Below are positions 11,802-24,500 of a DNA stretch of 64,000 nt, piece after piece. How positions within the stretch are numbered: position 1 is the stretch's first letter; each line of letters starts with the position of its first letter. The translations under genes and the position numbers were made by a program. Source of the stretch: Plasmodium brasilianum (lineage: Eukaryota; Apicomplexa; Aconoidasida; Haemosporida; Plasmodiidae); NCBI RefSeq assembly GCF_023973825.1, contig NC_090116.1, positions 901,001 through 965,000 of the forward strand. The letters run 5' to 3'. The notes under the pieces are model-generated. The model worked only from the letters and a program-made list of their open reading frames with translations, was not told where the DNA came from and searched no databases.

Positions 11802-13664
11802 CCTCCCTATATAGTAACCGAGATACAATCAAATGACATTGTAAATATAAATGAAAATAAGGCACAGAAAGCATACGAAATATTGGAAAAACAAAATATA
11901 GGAAAGGGAAAGAAATTTCTTGTTATAACTGATGATACAGGATTGTACTTGAACTGCTTGAATGAGTTCCCAGGACCATACATGTACAGCTTTTTGCATT
12001 ACACAGAAAGGGAGAAGGGGGAGAGAGATACCAGTAGTGGTTGCTTTTATCACTGCATGTAGTTGCACGTTCATAGCGACAGGCTTATGACCACACGTTT
12101 ATCTTTCTCATTTGTGTTTTCGAATATGTTCTCTCCGCCTGCTCTCTTCACCGCGTGCTTATGCCTGTCATATACACACACGTATCCACTACCATACCCA
12201 TTTCCATATCCCACTACCATACCCATTTCCATATCCCACTACCATACCCACTACCATACCCATTACCATATCCCACTACCATATCCCACTACCATACCCA
12301 TTACCATATCCCACTACCATACCCATTTCCATATCCCACTACCATACCCATTACCATATCCCACTACCATACCCATTACCATACACATTACCCTATTTGC
12401 TTCTTTCACCTCAACAGCAAGTGGATGCAAAAGTGCCTCGGATCACAAGGAATAGTAGACATTACATCGAAACTTCAGGTAACTTTTTGGGTAAAATGGA
12501 GAAGCAGCTTTTTGCATAGTACACTGCCGTGTGTGCACTCGTACATATACGTACACTGCTGCATACGCACTTTTACGTATACAAGAACTACTATATTATC
12601 ACTCCTTTATTTCCCTCTTCTTTCTCAAACGAAGAATTACAAGTGCCATGCGATCTGTGTTTATTCAATTTGTAACGGGACACAAACACGATCTTTTAAA
12701 GGAGTTACTAAGGTAAAGTACAAACGCGTTTGTGTTTTATGAGCCATTATTTCTTGTTGTTCTATTCTTCTTCGTTTTATTTTATTTTTTCTAAAGAGCG
12801 TTTTTCTTATGCCTGTGTTAAGGTGTACATATATATATATATATGTATATATATGTAATACCTTTTTATCTGAAGCTAAATTGTAGCATTACATAACTCT
12901 GCCATTTTTGTGGCTCCGCTTCATGCTTCTAATTAGCGCCTCACTTCTTTCATTCGTCCATTCGTTTATTCGTCCATTCGTTTATTCGTCCATTCGTTTA
13001 TTCGTCCATTCGTTTATTTGTTTATTTGTTTATTTATTTAATTCGTTTAATTATTTTATTTTTATTTTTTTTTCTTTAGGGAACCATTTCAGGACCTAGA
13101 GGCCCCGATAGCTTCGGCTGGTTTGAAATTTTTATCAAAAAACAAAAAAAAAAGATAAAAAATAATAATAAATAAAAATAATAAAACAAAATAAATAAGC
13201 GCTGTTGATCTTTTGTTTTCTGCTCTTTTTTATTAACCAATGCGATCATGAGTGTGTGTACTAGGAAGTTGCATGCTCATTTATATATACATAAACTTAG
13301 ACATACGTGCGCGTAAAAGTACTTACATATATACCCCTCACACGCATATATACATACATATGTACCCATACATATATAAACTTACATATATATACCCATA
13401 CATATATATACCCATACATATATATATACACACATACTTACATGCACATATACACACGCACACACATATACGTATATATGCTCCTTTTCATCTTTTCCTT
13501 TACCCCCAAGGGATAACATTTTTGCCCCCGAAAACTCCGAACGAACATTCAGCGAAATGTCCTTCGAGGAGAAGAATATGGTATCTCCGCGTTATAAGGC
13601 CTTTGCTCAGTTAAAAGTAGAAAAGGAAAAGAGAAAAATGAAATATGTACATGTACATATATGA
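11402..13664 (+). CDS. ITPA: Inosine triphosphate pyrophosphatase (HAM1/ITPA family)
   Basis: Six exons, 11402-11510, 11815-11983, 12418-12478, 12635-12712, 13080-13120 and 13511-13664, encode 203 aa, close to the usual 190-200. The family hydrolyses non-canonical (d)ITP and XTP to monophosphate plus pyrophosphate, keeping deaminated purines out of nucleic acid pools; it is cytosolic. Visible signatures are [11 protein letters not shown] near the N-terminus (the nucleotide-binding TGNxxK), [18 protein letters not shown] across the exon 2/3 join, [11 protein letters not shown] across the exon 5/6 join, TFSEM, and [13 protein letters not shown]. The last is odd: most family members have Ser-His-Arg where this has Ser-Pro-Arg. 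Exon phases (1, 2, 0, 0, 2) all agree with family alignment. Introns 2 and 4 are occupied by minisatellites. A second in-frame Met at residue 5 is an alternative start. Confidence 0.9.
12181..12398. repeat. CCATTACCATA-type minisatellite in ITPase intron 2
   Basis: The array mixes 12-bp CCCATTACCATA / CCCATTTCCATA and 13-bp TCCCACTACCATA units on the pyrimidine-rich sense strand and fills most of intron 2 (11984-12417). It keeps two or three frames open (Thr-Ile-Pro-Ile-Ser-His-Tyr peptides) that are not coding. Confidence 0.93.
12944..13040. repeat. 16-bp minisatellite in ITPase intron 4
   Basis: About four to five copies of TCGTCCATTCGTTTAT decay into TTTATTTG repeats. The array is wholly inside intron 4 (12713-13079), just before its acceptor. 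Confidence 0.88.
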
Positions 13665-14301
13665 AAATAGGTCTACTGTGAACACTCAAAAGCGTACTTT
13701 TCGTTATAAAACTTTATACAGTTAAGAAAAAAAAAAGGGAAAAAAGGAAAAAAAGGAAAAACAAAAATAAAAACAAAAACAAAAATAAAAATAAAAATAA
13801 AAATAAAAATAGAAATAAAAATAGAAATAAAAATAAAAATAAAGAAGAGAAATGAAATAAAAAAAATATTCCTTTTAGACTATTTGCTTGTATATATTTG
13901 TGCAAAGAGTTTATTTTTCATTGTACTTTTTACATATCATGTTGATATATTTCCTCTCGAATTTTGCACCTTTTTAGAATTATCTGCTAGAAGAGCTAAC
14001 TAAATAGTATAGATAAAAAACTGTGCTTTTTGAGTATTCCCTTGGATTTGTTTTCTGAATATTTCACTTTGGAATTTTGCTCGTTTGCAGATTTTTTACT
14101 CTCAATTTTGTTACTCCCAATTTGTTTACTTCTTTTATGCTCCATCCAAATAATGTATGTTTAGAAGTATCCCTCTCGAGAAAAGAGTGTGTTTGAACAC
14201 GAAATGCACATATGCACGTATCAACCCTGCGAATATTTAAGTTTTAACTAAAGAAAACAGCCGTTAAGTGCCAATTTTCGAAACATTAATTTTACCTGAC
14301 C
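13665..14301. other. Intergenic, ITPase to TPR gene, with an AAAATAAAAA-type repeat
   Basis: 0.64 kb without a gene. An A-rich 6-bp-type repeat (AAAATA/AAAACA) spans about 13725-13850 and yields a poly-Phe/Leu frame on the other strand. The rest presumably holds the ITPase 3' UTR and the TPR gene promoter. Confidence 0.7.
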
Positions 14302-14662
14302 ATGTTCATGTCGGAAGACCTTGATCCAGAGGACTTGAAAAAAGAAGCTAATACCAAATGGGCAAATGTAAGGAAAGTCTATCCACGCTTCATTTGAATT
14401 GTTTGAATTGTTACATAATTTTTGTGAGCATATAGCTATGCGACTGTGGTGAAGATATTTTATATGTATGAGTATAAGTATTGGCCTATGGGGTATATGT
14501 ATGTGTTACAAATTTAAGGCTCAATTTTTTTTTTTTTTTTTCATATACTGCATTTTTAAGGGCGAAATCGAAGACGCTAATGCAATATGGCGGCAGGCAT
14601 TGAAGGAATGTATTAAATACTCAATGAGAGGTTAAATAAATAAATAAATAAATAAATATTAT

Positions 14663-14714
<52 letters not shown>

Positions 14715-15760
14715 CTGTGCAATTGCACACAAGAGTAGTACTTGTTGATAAGTGTGGTACATATCGCCAGCTCGTGCTTCCTGCTAATGCACGTATGTGA
14801 TTAGCCTTCTTCATCTTTATTTTTATCTTTATGTTCTTTTTCATTTACGCTATCTCTTTTTACGTCTTCCTTTTCTTCGTCTCCGTGCTAGGTTACCCAA
14901 CGAAGAAGAACCGTGATATGCAGCTGAGCCTTCGCCTTAACTTGTCTTTGTACCACTACAAGAAGAAGGAGTACTCAGACTGCATCAACCAGTGTAATAT
15001 AATTGTAGAAAACTTAATAAACCTAGAGGACATACTAAGTTACTATGAGAACGAGAGCAGCTGTCAGGAGTGCAACGAGGAAGAGCAAACCGAGGGGAAA
15101 ACAAAAGGCGTTGCAATGGATGAGGAAACTAGCAGGGCAACGGATGAGTGCTGTAGTAGGTATATTATTAAGAAAGATACCCTCATAAAAATATTTCTTA
15201 GAAGAGCAAGCGCTTTTTTGCATGTACAAGTAAGGCAAATATTTAGCGAACTTTTGTGAGGACGTGTGTACGCATGTTGTCACACGTCAAATTTGCTAAT
15301 CTTTTTCGCAGTTTAGTATATATATATTTTTTTATATGTATGTGCACTTGTTCACTATGCTTAATATTCTGATTCTTTTTATGTTTTTTAATTTTATATA
15401 TGCATTTATGCCTGTTTATTTATATTTGCATTTTTTCAATTTAATTTAATTTAATTTAATTTAATTTTTTTTTTTTTTTTTTTTTTCCTACCGTCATTTC
15501 ACATTTTACATTTTACGTTTCTCCCTGTCCCCCCTCCATTTATTACTTAGGATTACGATAAGTGCAGGGAAAACATTACACTGATTAGAAGAGTAGACAA
15601 ACAAAATGAAGAAGCCATAAACTTAGAAAAGAAAATGTGCATAGACTTGTCCATATATGAACAAAAGCAGAGGGAGCTTTACAGAAAAATGTGTAGCATG
15701 GGTTTACCTCCTGGAAAGGACAATGTGAAAGGAAGTATTCAAAAGGAGCATAAAATGTAA
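14302..15760 (+). CDS. Small TPR protein, probable Hsp90/Hsp70 co-chaperone
   Basis: Four exons, 14302-14367, 14561-14630, 14892-15229 and 15551-15760, encode 227 aa. Three tetratricopeptide repeats are visible at about residues 10-42, 55-88 and 145-180, with an acidic Cys/Glu-rich insertion between the second and third. The five positions that form the dicarboxylate clamp for the EEVD tail of Hsp90/Hsp70 seem conserved: Lys13 and Asn17 in LKKEANTKW, Asn62 in LRLNLSLYHY, Lys145 and Arg149 in KIFLRRASAF. The C-terminal helix (YEQKQRELYRKM) resembles the helix after the TPRs in FKBP/AIP-type co-chaperones, but there is no PPIase domain. The function is inferred from the clamp only; the exact orthologue is not recognised. 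ATG 14302 is used; Met3 is an alternative. Confidence 0.8.
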
Positions 15761-15835
15761 CAGTCGAAGGGGGCCCCAAAGCGAAGAAACACGGAGATGC
15801 AGGGACAGCACAGGGGTGTTCATCAGTTCGGCTGC

Positions 15836-15945
15836 TCATTTGCTCATTTGATCATTAGCTCATTTGATCATTAGCTCATTTGATCATTTGCTCATTTGCG
15901 CATTTGCTCATTTGATCATTTGCTCATTTGATCATTTGCTCTTTT
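15836..15945. repeat. CTCATTTGATCATT minisatellite
   Basis: Mixed 9-bp and 18-bp units of TGCTCATTTGATCATTTG type (also TTAGCTCATTTGATCA) lie just downstream of the TPR gene stop codon, probably in its 3' UTR. Confidence 0.88.
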
Positions 15946-17261
15946 GCCATTTTTTAACTTTAAGATTTTTCTTTTTCAATATTGTTCTTTTTTTTTTTTT
16001 TTTTTTTTTTTTTGTTTTAATCAGCTATTTCGTCCTTTTGTTTCTCCTTTTTCATTTCGTTCATAAAAACGATGTTGTATTATTATGTGCACATGTTATG
16101 GTTGTGCCAAAAATAAAACGTCAATATAATTTTATATTAATTTCTGTAATAAGTTGCATGAACAAACGTTCCTTACTCGGTAATACATAAATAATGAGTA
16201 TAACTTTAATGAAGCTTTCTCGTATTTGCGTAAAATTAAGAGTGAAAGTAAAAGAATTTATAAAATACAGCCAAGTAGCTGCCTTTATGTACAGACATTA
16301 TGGTATTCGTAACAGTGAACTGACTTCCCCGATTTTGAAAAATGAATGTATGACAATTGGGAAGAAGAGAAAATATATATGTTTTATTATACGCAATGAT
16401 AATGTAATATTATATGTATATACAGAAGAAATGGAACAAAAAAATAAAAAAAAAAAAAAAATGCGCAGAAATAAATTTCATTAAAAATGACTTAATAAAA
16501 AGCAGTTTCGTCATAAAAAATAAATCCTTAAACTGGTTCGTGTTCATTTGTACTAAAACATATTTATACAATGTGGCATAAGAAGGACGGAATGGATGCT
16601 TCTCTCCTTGGTTGCTGGGGGAAAGGAGTGTAAGAAATGAGAGCAGTGTTAGCAGCATGGAACATATATTCAACTTTGTAGCATTCGTAATGTGAAATCC
16701 ATATTGACAAAGATGAGCTCTCCTGAATGTATATCGCACCTCTTTTTATAAAAAAAGTCTCCAACAGATGTTGGTACCTTTCCCAACAAAAGTGCCTGAA
16801 CGGGTCATATTAACAATGTTAAAAGGAATGATGTTATTTAAATTTTTTTTTTTTTTTTTTTTTTCTGCTAGTTCTCATGAAAAAAACATGTTCAAGTTGA
16901 ATTATAAAAATAAGGAAGAAATATTTAAGGAATGCTGTTTAAAAGGATAAGAAAAAATGTGTGTACTTGTTCAACAAAATAAATATACACTACGAAATGA
17001 AATTGTGTGAACTTAAATACTAACATCGCGTTGCTTTTAAAAATGGTAACTCTTCAAAATTAGGAAAAAACAAAAATGTATATTTTCAAGTTCATACATA
17101 TATATATATAATATATATATATATATGTATATGTATGTGCACTTTGGCTTCAACTTTTTATATATACGTTAATTCAACAAAATTAAAAAAAAAAAAAAAA
17201 AAAATACGTGAAAAGAAAAAGTTATAAACAGCTGGAGGGGAAAAAAAAATTACGGAAATGC

Positions 17262-17465
17262 TATTTTGTTTTACTTTTGCATTTGCTTTTGCGTTTGATT
17301 TTGCGTTTGTTTTTGCGTTTGCTTTTGCGTTTGCTTTTGCGTTTGCTTTTGCGTTTGATTTTGCGTTTGATTTTGCGTTTGCTTTTGCGTTTGATTTTGC
17401 GTTTGATTTTGCGTTTGCTTTTGCTTTTACATTTGCCTTTACATTTGCTTTTTCTTTTGCTTTTT
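17262..17465. repeat. 12-bp minisatellite (GCGTTTGCTTTT / GCGTTTGATTTT)
   Basis: Roughly fourteen 12-bp units with a C/A variant at one position. Because 12 is a multiple of three, frames on both strands remain open (Ala-Phe and Lys-Ala/Asn type peptides), but no start context, splice site or conserved flank supports coding. Confidence 0.92.
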
Positions 17466-18175
17466 CTTTTTTCTTTTTTTTTTGTTTTTGGCCGTTCATC
17501 CATACTTTGTAAGAACAGCTGTCAGTATTATCAAAGCGCCCTCCTTAATTCTGTAAAAGAAAAAAAATAGTGCCGGTGATCTCATTCCTGTTATCATTTC
17601 ATTCCGTTCTTACCTTTTTTTTTTTTTTTCCTTTTTTCTCCCATTTATGCAGTATGCTTATTTGGAATGTTTGTGTTTCATGTAAGCATGCACGTTTAAA
17701 TGAATATGTGTATATGTATATCTACTCATACGCATATGTATGTACATGTTTACGCGCAAGTATGATGTAGAATTTGGCGAGCACCATTTAGTCCATTTCT
17801 TTCACCCCAAAGGAGCAAAAGTGATATTATGATAACTTCCATTAAAACATATATATTATTTTTCTTGTTTTTGTTTTTTTTTTTTTTTTTTTTTTGTTAC
17901 CATAATAAATTGAATTATATTAGCTATTCCTGAAACATATGCTTTCTTGTTTTATTGCTTTTGCTTGTTCTTATGTTTAGCGTGTGAATTTGTAAATGTA
18001 CATGTACATAATTTTTGCCTATTTGCATACATAATATAAATATACACGTCAAACGGGTACTTCGTTCCTCCGTATGCAAAGGGAAAGAAGAAAAAAAAAA
18101 AAAATAATAGCAAAAGAAACAGAACAAAACAAAATAAAGCAGAACTGAGTAAAGCCAAATAAATCAAAACGTAAG

Positions 18176-18340
18176 AAAGCAAAATTGAACAAAGCAAAAT
18201 TGAACAAAGCAAAATTGAACAAAGCAAAACTGAACAAAGAAAAATTGAACAAAGCAAAATTGAACAAAGCAAAACTGAACAAAGAAAAATTGAACAAAGC
18301 AAAATTGAACAAAGCAAAATTGAACAAAGCAAAATTGAAT
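18176..18340. repeat. 15-bp minisatellite upstream of the VPS8-like gene
   Basis: About eleven copies of AAAGCAAAATTGAAC, with variants AAAACTGAAC and AAGAAAAATTGAAC, lie 176-340 bp upstream of the VPS8-like start codon. One + frame reads through as an ATG-initiated 67-codon frame (18185-18388) of Leu-Asn-Lys-Ala-Lys units, which could act as an upstream ORF if the transcript starts before it. Confidence 0.92.
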
Positions 18341-18515
18341 AACAAAAATAAAAATGACCTCTTTCCAGGAGATCTAATAACGTCTTAAAAATTATTTAAT
18401 GCTATTGAAGGGAAGATCGTCCCAAAAGCAAGGAGAAAAAGTTTTGAAGCTGAAATAAAAATAAAAGAAAACAGACCAATATATATTAGTACAACGCATA
18501 ATTAGCACAGAGCAT

Positions 18516-21500
18516 ATGGTACAGCAGCGTCCAGTAAAAATGGAGAGAACAGATGAAACTCTTAACGAGAACAATCTTCTAAACAGTAGGATCAGCGAAC
18601 ATCCTTGCTCTAGCCATATCAGTAGCAATATTAATAAAGTTGGCATGAGGGTAAACAGTAAAGAGAGGGGCAAAAAGAGGGGAAAGGAAAATGAAAAGGA
18701 AAATGGCAAAGAAACTTCGTTTAAAAGTAACACAAATGAGGAATTATCGGAAAAGAGGAAAGAAGGTTATTTTATTTCAGAACGAGAATCAAATATAAAT
18801 GATGAACATGGGGAGGTGACAAATGCAAGCAGTTTTTTTTCTCATGCACAGAGTGCAAATATTTTATTAAACCAAAATGATTCGAAAAAAATTACAGTGT
18901 TGAACTCATCAATAGGGAGAGATAAAATTAATGCATTATTGCTAAGTGAAATGAAGAAAAATTGGAAAAATTCGTCATCCTGTTGTGATAAAAATGTGCA
19001 AAATTATGAGCAGAACAGGCAAAATGTGCAAAATTATGAGCAGGACAGGCAAAATGTGCAAAATTATGAGCAGGACAGGCAAAATGTGCAAAATTATGAG
19101 CAGGACAGGCAAAATGTGCAAAATTATGAGCAGGACAGGCAAAATGTGCAAAATTATGAGCAGGACAGGCAAAATGTGCAAAATTCTGAAGAAGACAGTG
19201 CAAATTTGCAACCTTCTCATCATGAAAAGACGAAAAAGGTTCAAAGAAAGGAGGTCCAGAAAGAAGGAAAAGTTCCTTCTTTCTATGAAAGCCGAAATGG
19301 CGATATTAGCGAAGAAGAACGAAACGAGAAGATTGATGATAATATTATGGAGTATATAAAAAATAAAACTTTAAATGAACGTGAAAAAAACTTCGTTTAC
19401 AGGAAAGTTGACGAGATATTAAACCTGGAGAGTACAAATGAGGATGATTGGATAATGAACGAAACTTTTGAAAATCAAAATATAAATATAGGTAAAAATA
19501 TAAATATAGATAAAAATATAAATGTAAGTAAAAATATAAATGTAAGTAAAAATATAAATGTAAGTAAAAATATACATATAAATAAAAATATAAATATAGG
19601 TAAAAATATAAATATAGGTAAAAATATAAATAAAAGTAGTTATGCGATGACGGACCACGGTGCAGCGCATCAGAGTGAGAAGGTGCAGGGGAAGCGTGAG
19701 CAGGGAGTGTGTGAAGATAGTTCTCTTGACGGAGCATCTCGGTTGACGTACACTCTAGATGAAAGCATCTTCAATTTGGACGAAGGGAAGCTTCATGCTG
19801 TTCTTCGAAAAAACAAGTATGAACTAACCAAAGTAAACATGCGTATGAGTAGCATAATATACAAGTACCTTTATATGCACAAAAAAAAAAAGAGCATGCT
19901 GATGATGATGAAGAAGAGGAAGTGGAAGAGGAAGAAGGGTAGTAGTCCGTGTAATGCATTACAAGAAGGAAGAAATTATTTAGAGGATGGTGAAGCATTA
20001 CATGAAAAGGACTTAAAACATGCGAAGGGGCCAGCTGAGGATGGTATTGTGTTGGATGTGCAGAAATGCTCTTATGGATATGATAAGGGGGAGAAGTGGT
20101 ACGATAAAGTGGAACAGCAGCATGATGATGGAGGGAACACTTATGATAAAGCACTGGAACAGCAGTATGCTTATGGACAATTCAGTTACAGTTACGATAG
20201 GGCGTCAAACAGTACCCTGTCGAAAGATATAAATTTTTTGTATATAGAATATTTTATACATAAAAAAAAAATAGTTAAACTGAGAAATATTTATAAATAT
20301 ATATATGATAAGAAGCATTTGTTTTACTTGAAAAAGTTTGGTTATAAGAATGTGTATCTCCTGAGTGCGGAGTGCACCCTACCCGAGGTGAGTTATACCG
20401 ATGGTGGTGCTGATAGGGGTACTACGAACGAGAATGGTAGAAGTGGTACTATCCACGTTCAGCGCTACTCCTACAACAGCAACTTCCTCTGCCTGCAGAA
20501 CATGGAGGACGAAATAGCGATATATAGTATGAAGCGGTTAAACATAAATTCGTTAATATTTTTTAAAAATAGAGAAAACAACAAAATAAATGAAGATCAG
20601 ATAAAGACATATTTGGACGAGTTAGTAATAACTGAAAAGAATGAGGAGCATAGTTGTGTAAAACTTAATTTTAATTATAAGTCTACTGCATGTTGTATTC
20701 TTAAAAATGAGAAAATAAAAAATATACAAAATGTTGATATAAATAATATGAACAAATTATGTATATGTACAGGATCATCAATATATATATATGAAATATT
20801 TTTAAAAGAGTTAGATGTAAGGTATAAGTACTTATATAGCTATCATGAGAAGAGCGATCTGTTAGGAAAAGAAAATAAAATATGGTATTCTTATCTGTCA
20901 AATGAAAAGAAATTAATATATTTTACATTTTACAATATTATATACCTAAACAGTAATAGCCATATTTTTAACAGCCATATTTTTACCATTACGAAAGATA
21001 TAAAATGTAAGTATAAAATTTTGAATATATCTATTTATAAAAATTTGTTAGTAGTATCTTATTATAATAAGATTTCTATACTGTATAATGACAAGGTATA
21101 CTTTGTTGTTGAATTTGACGATGAGGGGGATGTAATAAGTTATGAGGGAAAGGGAAAAGAAGTAATAGTACCTGAACAGCAAGGAGAATGGAAAAGGCAT
21201 AAAAATAAAATGATAAATAAACAAAAGAATGAAATGTCCGTAGAGGAAGAAAATTGTTATTTTGGAGGGGAGGTCGATAACTCATGTGACAGATTAAATG
21301 AACAACAGGTTCATTATATACCTTTTCTATGTGTACTGGAAGGGAATAATCTCTTCTGTGTAGGGTATGGCAAGAAGCTAACTATTATTGAATACACTTC
21401 TAAAATTTTGATTAAGAAAAAGTTTACCTTGAGTTATTCTTTGTATTATTTAAAAAGTTGTCATAATAATATTCTTATCCTTTATGATAAATATAAATTA

Positions 21501-24500
21501 TATATATGTCAAATCATGTACATAAAGAAAGAACATCGTTTGTTTCTCCTATTCGAAAAGACAATAACAGATATAAACAGTTCTTTAATTTTTGAAAATT
21601 CCACTATCTTTGAATCCTTTAGTGAAGCAATTAAGGTAAATATGAGGAGCATTAAAATTAACAGGAGCGATCATATAGCTAGGTACATCTTCCAATTTTT
21701 TAACAAGAGCGATAAAGACGTGGTTAACGTGCGCGGTGGGGGTAGAGGTAGCGGTAGCAGTAGTGGTGTTCCCAGTGGAAACGGCGAGCATGATAATAGC
21801 GGCTTGAATTGTAAAGGGGATACTATCCATTTCTACATAAACTTAGTGTATATATACATTCTGAACAAAGGAAAGGTCGACATAGTTGTTATAAATTCGT
21901 GGATATACCTGATATATCTTTTTTTCTATTACAAGAGATATAACATACTCCTTATTCTGATGCTGTATATTTACAACGTAAGGAATAAAAGAAGTCAGAG
22001 TGAAATGTCCAAATCTTTTGGGGGGTGGGGGTACAGCTGCTCAAAGTGAGACGACGCATAGTTCCCCCGCGCTAGCTTAAAAGGGAAAAAAAATTTCCTT
22101 TAATTTTTGAGAGGAAAATTATTTTTGTTTTAAATTTACAAATTTTTTTTTTTTTTTTTTTTTTTCTCGTTCGTGCTTCTTCATCAGGGAAACATGTGCG
22201 TGCTGACAGACTTCTCTTTGGACGAGGATGAAAGGAAGAACAAGATAAAATCTCTTTTTTTTTTTTTTTTTGAAATGAAAATAAAAGATATAATAGAAAA
22301 TTATAATAAGTGCGAAAATAATGACATAAGTAATATATTTGATGTAAGGGATGAAAATAAAATTAGCACAAAGGAAGATATGAGTGTACAAAATAGCACG
22401 AACGACCTTCAAACTCCACATGTGATTATGTCTAATAGTGTACCTTATGGTAAGGAAAAACTGCATCCATCGTCTATATCGATTGAATCGTCATCATCTA
22501 TCAAGGATAATGCGTCGTTATCAGAATATGCATCTTCCTTTTTGTACATTCCTTCAACTGTGTCCTCTGATCAGAGTGAGTTTCTGGGTATAAGCAAATG
22601 TTCTTCTGCAGCTGCTTCGGTTGGGGGTAGTACCGACGATAATGAGGCAGACTCGAATAGATCTGGTATAGAAGCGGTTGGTATAGGAGCGGTTGGTATA
22701 GAAGCGGTTGGTATAGAAGCGGTTGATATAGGAGCGGTTGGTATAGAAGCGGTTGATATAGGAGCGGTTGATATAAAAGCGGTTGATATAGAAGAGGATG
22801 GTAAAGACACGCGTGGTGTAGACGGGAAAGGCAAATGGAGGAAGAAGCAAAGGAGGGGTAAGTGGAGGAACGAAGGGCCGAGATATCCCGCGCTAAGCTC
22901 TAGAAGCATAAGGAGCCTGCTCGAAGGGGAAAATATTTACATTAACGATAAAGTAGTGAGAAAGGAGTGCGTGGAGGAATTGCTAAAATTATGTACACTA
23001 GGACTTGAGCTAAGCATTAAGTTTAACATAAATCTGTATGAATACATTTTTAAATTGTTCAAGCTGTACAATATAGAAAATATATATTTTTATTTAAGTG
23101 AGTATTATATCATTAATAAAAAAATTTGTCTTACACATTACTCATTGATACATAACCTGGTTGAGTATTTCAAAAGATTCTACACTATGTTTTCTCTTTA
23201 TGATGACACATATTATGATTTGTTCCTTTTTTTTTGTAATTTCATAAATAAAAAGAAGGAAAAACAAAAACGAAACGATCATTATACATATGCTTTGAAT
23301 TCATATAAAGAGATGGATTTAAATAAATTAATTTTTTCCCATCAGATGATACTGGTTAGTAAAAACTATAGAGAAAGGAAAAGATATTTTACATCTAGCT
23401 ATAATTTCGATATATATTTTTGTTATAACTATTTGAATATTTATAAAGGCATGAGAAGGATAAGAAAGATTTACTCTTTTTTATGTATTATTAGCAAATT
23501 TTGTAAATTATTTGAAAACATCGTTTTAGAAAAGAAAATTGAACATATCATTTCTTTATTGCCGATTCATATATGTTCTTTGTTATATAACAAACACAAT
23601 GAAGATAAAATTACAACAGCTGAGTTTTTTATTTCATATATAATAAGGAAGAAAAATATTTTTTTCTTTAATTTTTGTAAATATAATAATTTAAAAAATG
23701 ATTCATTTCCAATATACATACCCCCATATATTCTTAAAAATTTTTATCAAGTGCATTTCTTTTTTGATTATTTATTCTCAGTTCTATTTAAGAGTCCGTT
23801 TTCTATACATATGAATAGGTATGATATAACAAAGGAACAAATAATAAATCTAAAGTATAATTACGATAATGTGCATACGGTATGTTATGCACTGAACGAT
23901 TTGTCCAATTATGATAAGGTTTTTTATATATACCCTCATTTCTCTTTTGTAAAAAAAAAGGATTGCACGTTGAACAAGAGTATCATATCACTTATAAGTT
24001 ATCTGTGTAATAGACATTATAGGAAATGCTTGAGTTCTTTAGAGGGTGGAAGAACGTTCTTAAGCATTTTTCTACAGAATGGAATTGGGGAAGCGGCTGA
24101 TACTAGAGTGGCCTCTAAAGGGGGAAAAGAAAAACAATCCAGTGGTGGAGAGGCATATGGTAAAAATGGGACAGAGGGGTATAAAAAAGAGTATCGTGGG
24201 GAGTTTTGTGTTGAACGGGAGAAGTATTGCCTAGAACAGGAGCAGCCTTCCCGTCAGTGTAATGATTCCCAAGACGAACAAATCAATTTGAACGATTTTG
24301 CAAATTTGGACAAGAACGGACTATTTTTACTCCTTCAGATCTCTCTATATGATACCTTTTACTTAATAAACAATGTATTTCTTCACTATAACATGGAACA
24401 CAATATAGATATTGTAAATGTATTGGTAGAGAACATGTGCGAATTTTACCTACATCTAGTTGTAATATTAGTGAAGTACATGAAATATTTAAAATGTATT

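Larger units (their letters stand above)
15761..18515. other. Intergenic, TPR gene to VPS8-like gene
   Basis: 2.75 kb. It holds a CTCATTTGATCATT minisatellite, long T and A runs, a GCGTTTGCTTTT array and a 15-bp AAAGCAAAATTGAAC array. Two exon-like segments (an open frame of 96 codons at 16194-16484 and a short frame behind a strong acceptor at about 16870-16950) are discussed under findings, but I do not call them genes. The distal part should contain the promoter and 5' UTR of the VPS8-like gene. Confidence 0.6.

Noticed and set aside
12063..12742. Pro/His/Tyr/Ile repeat frames of 130-195 codons
   Set aside because: They run through intron 2 of the ITPase gene and its minisatellite, and one only partly overlaps real exon 3 and 4 sequence in frame.
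17158..17570. Ala-Phe, Leu-Arg and Lys/Ala/Asn repeat frames of 80-120 codons on both strands
   Set aside because: Generated by the 12-bp GCGTTTGCTTTT array; no supporting start, splice or homology.
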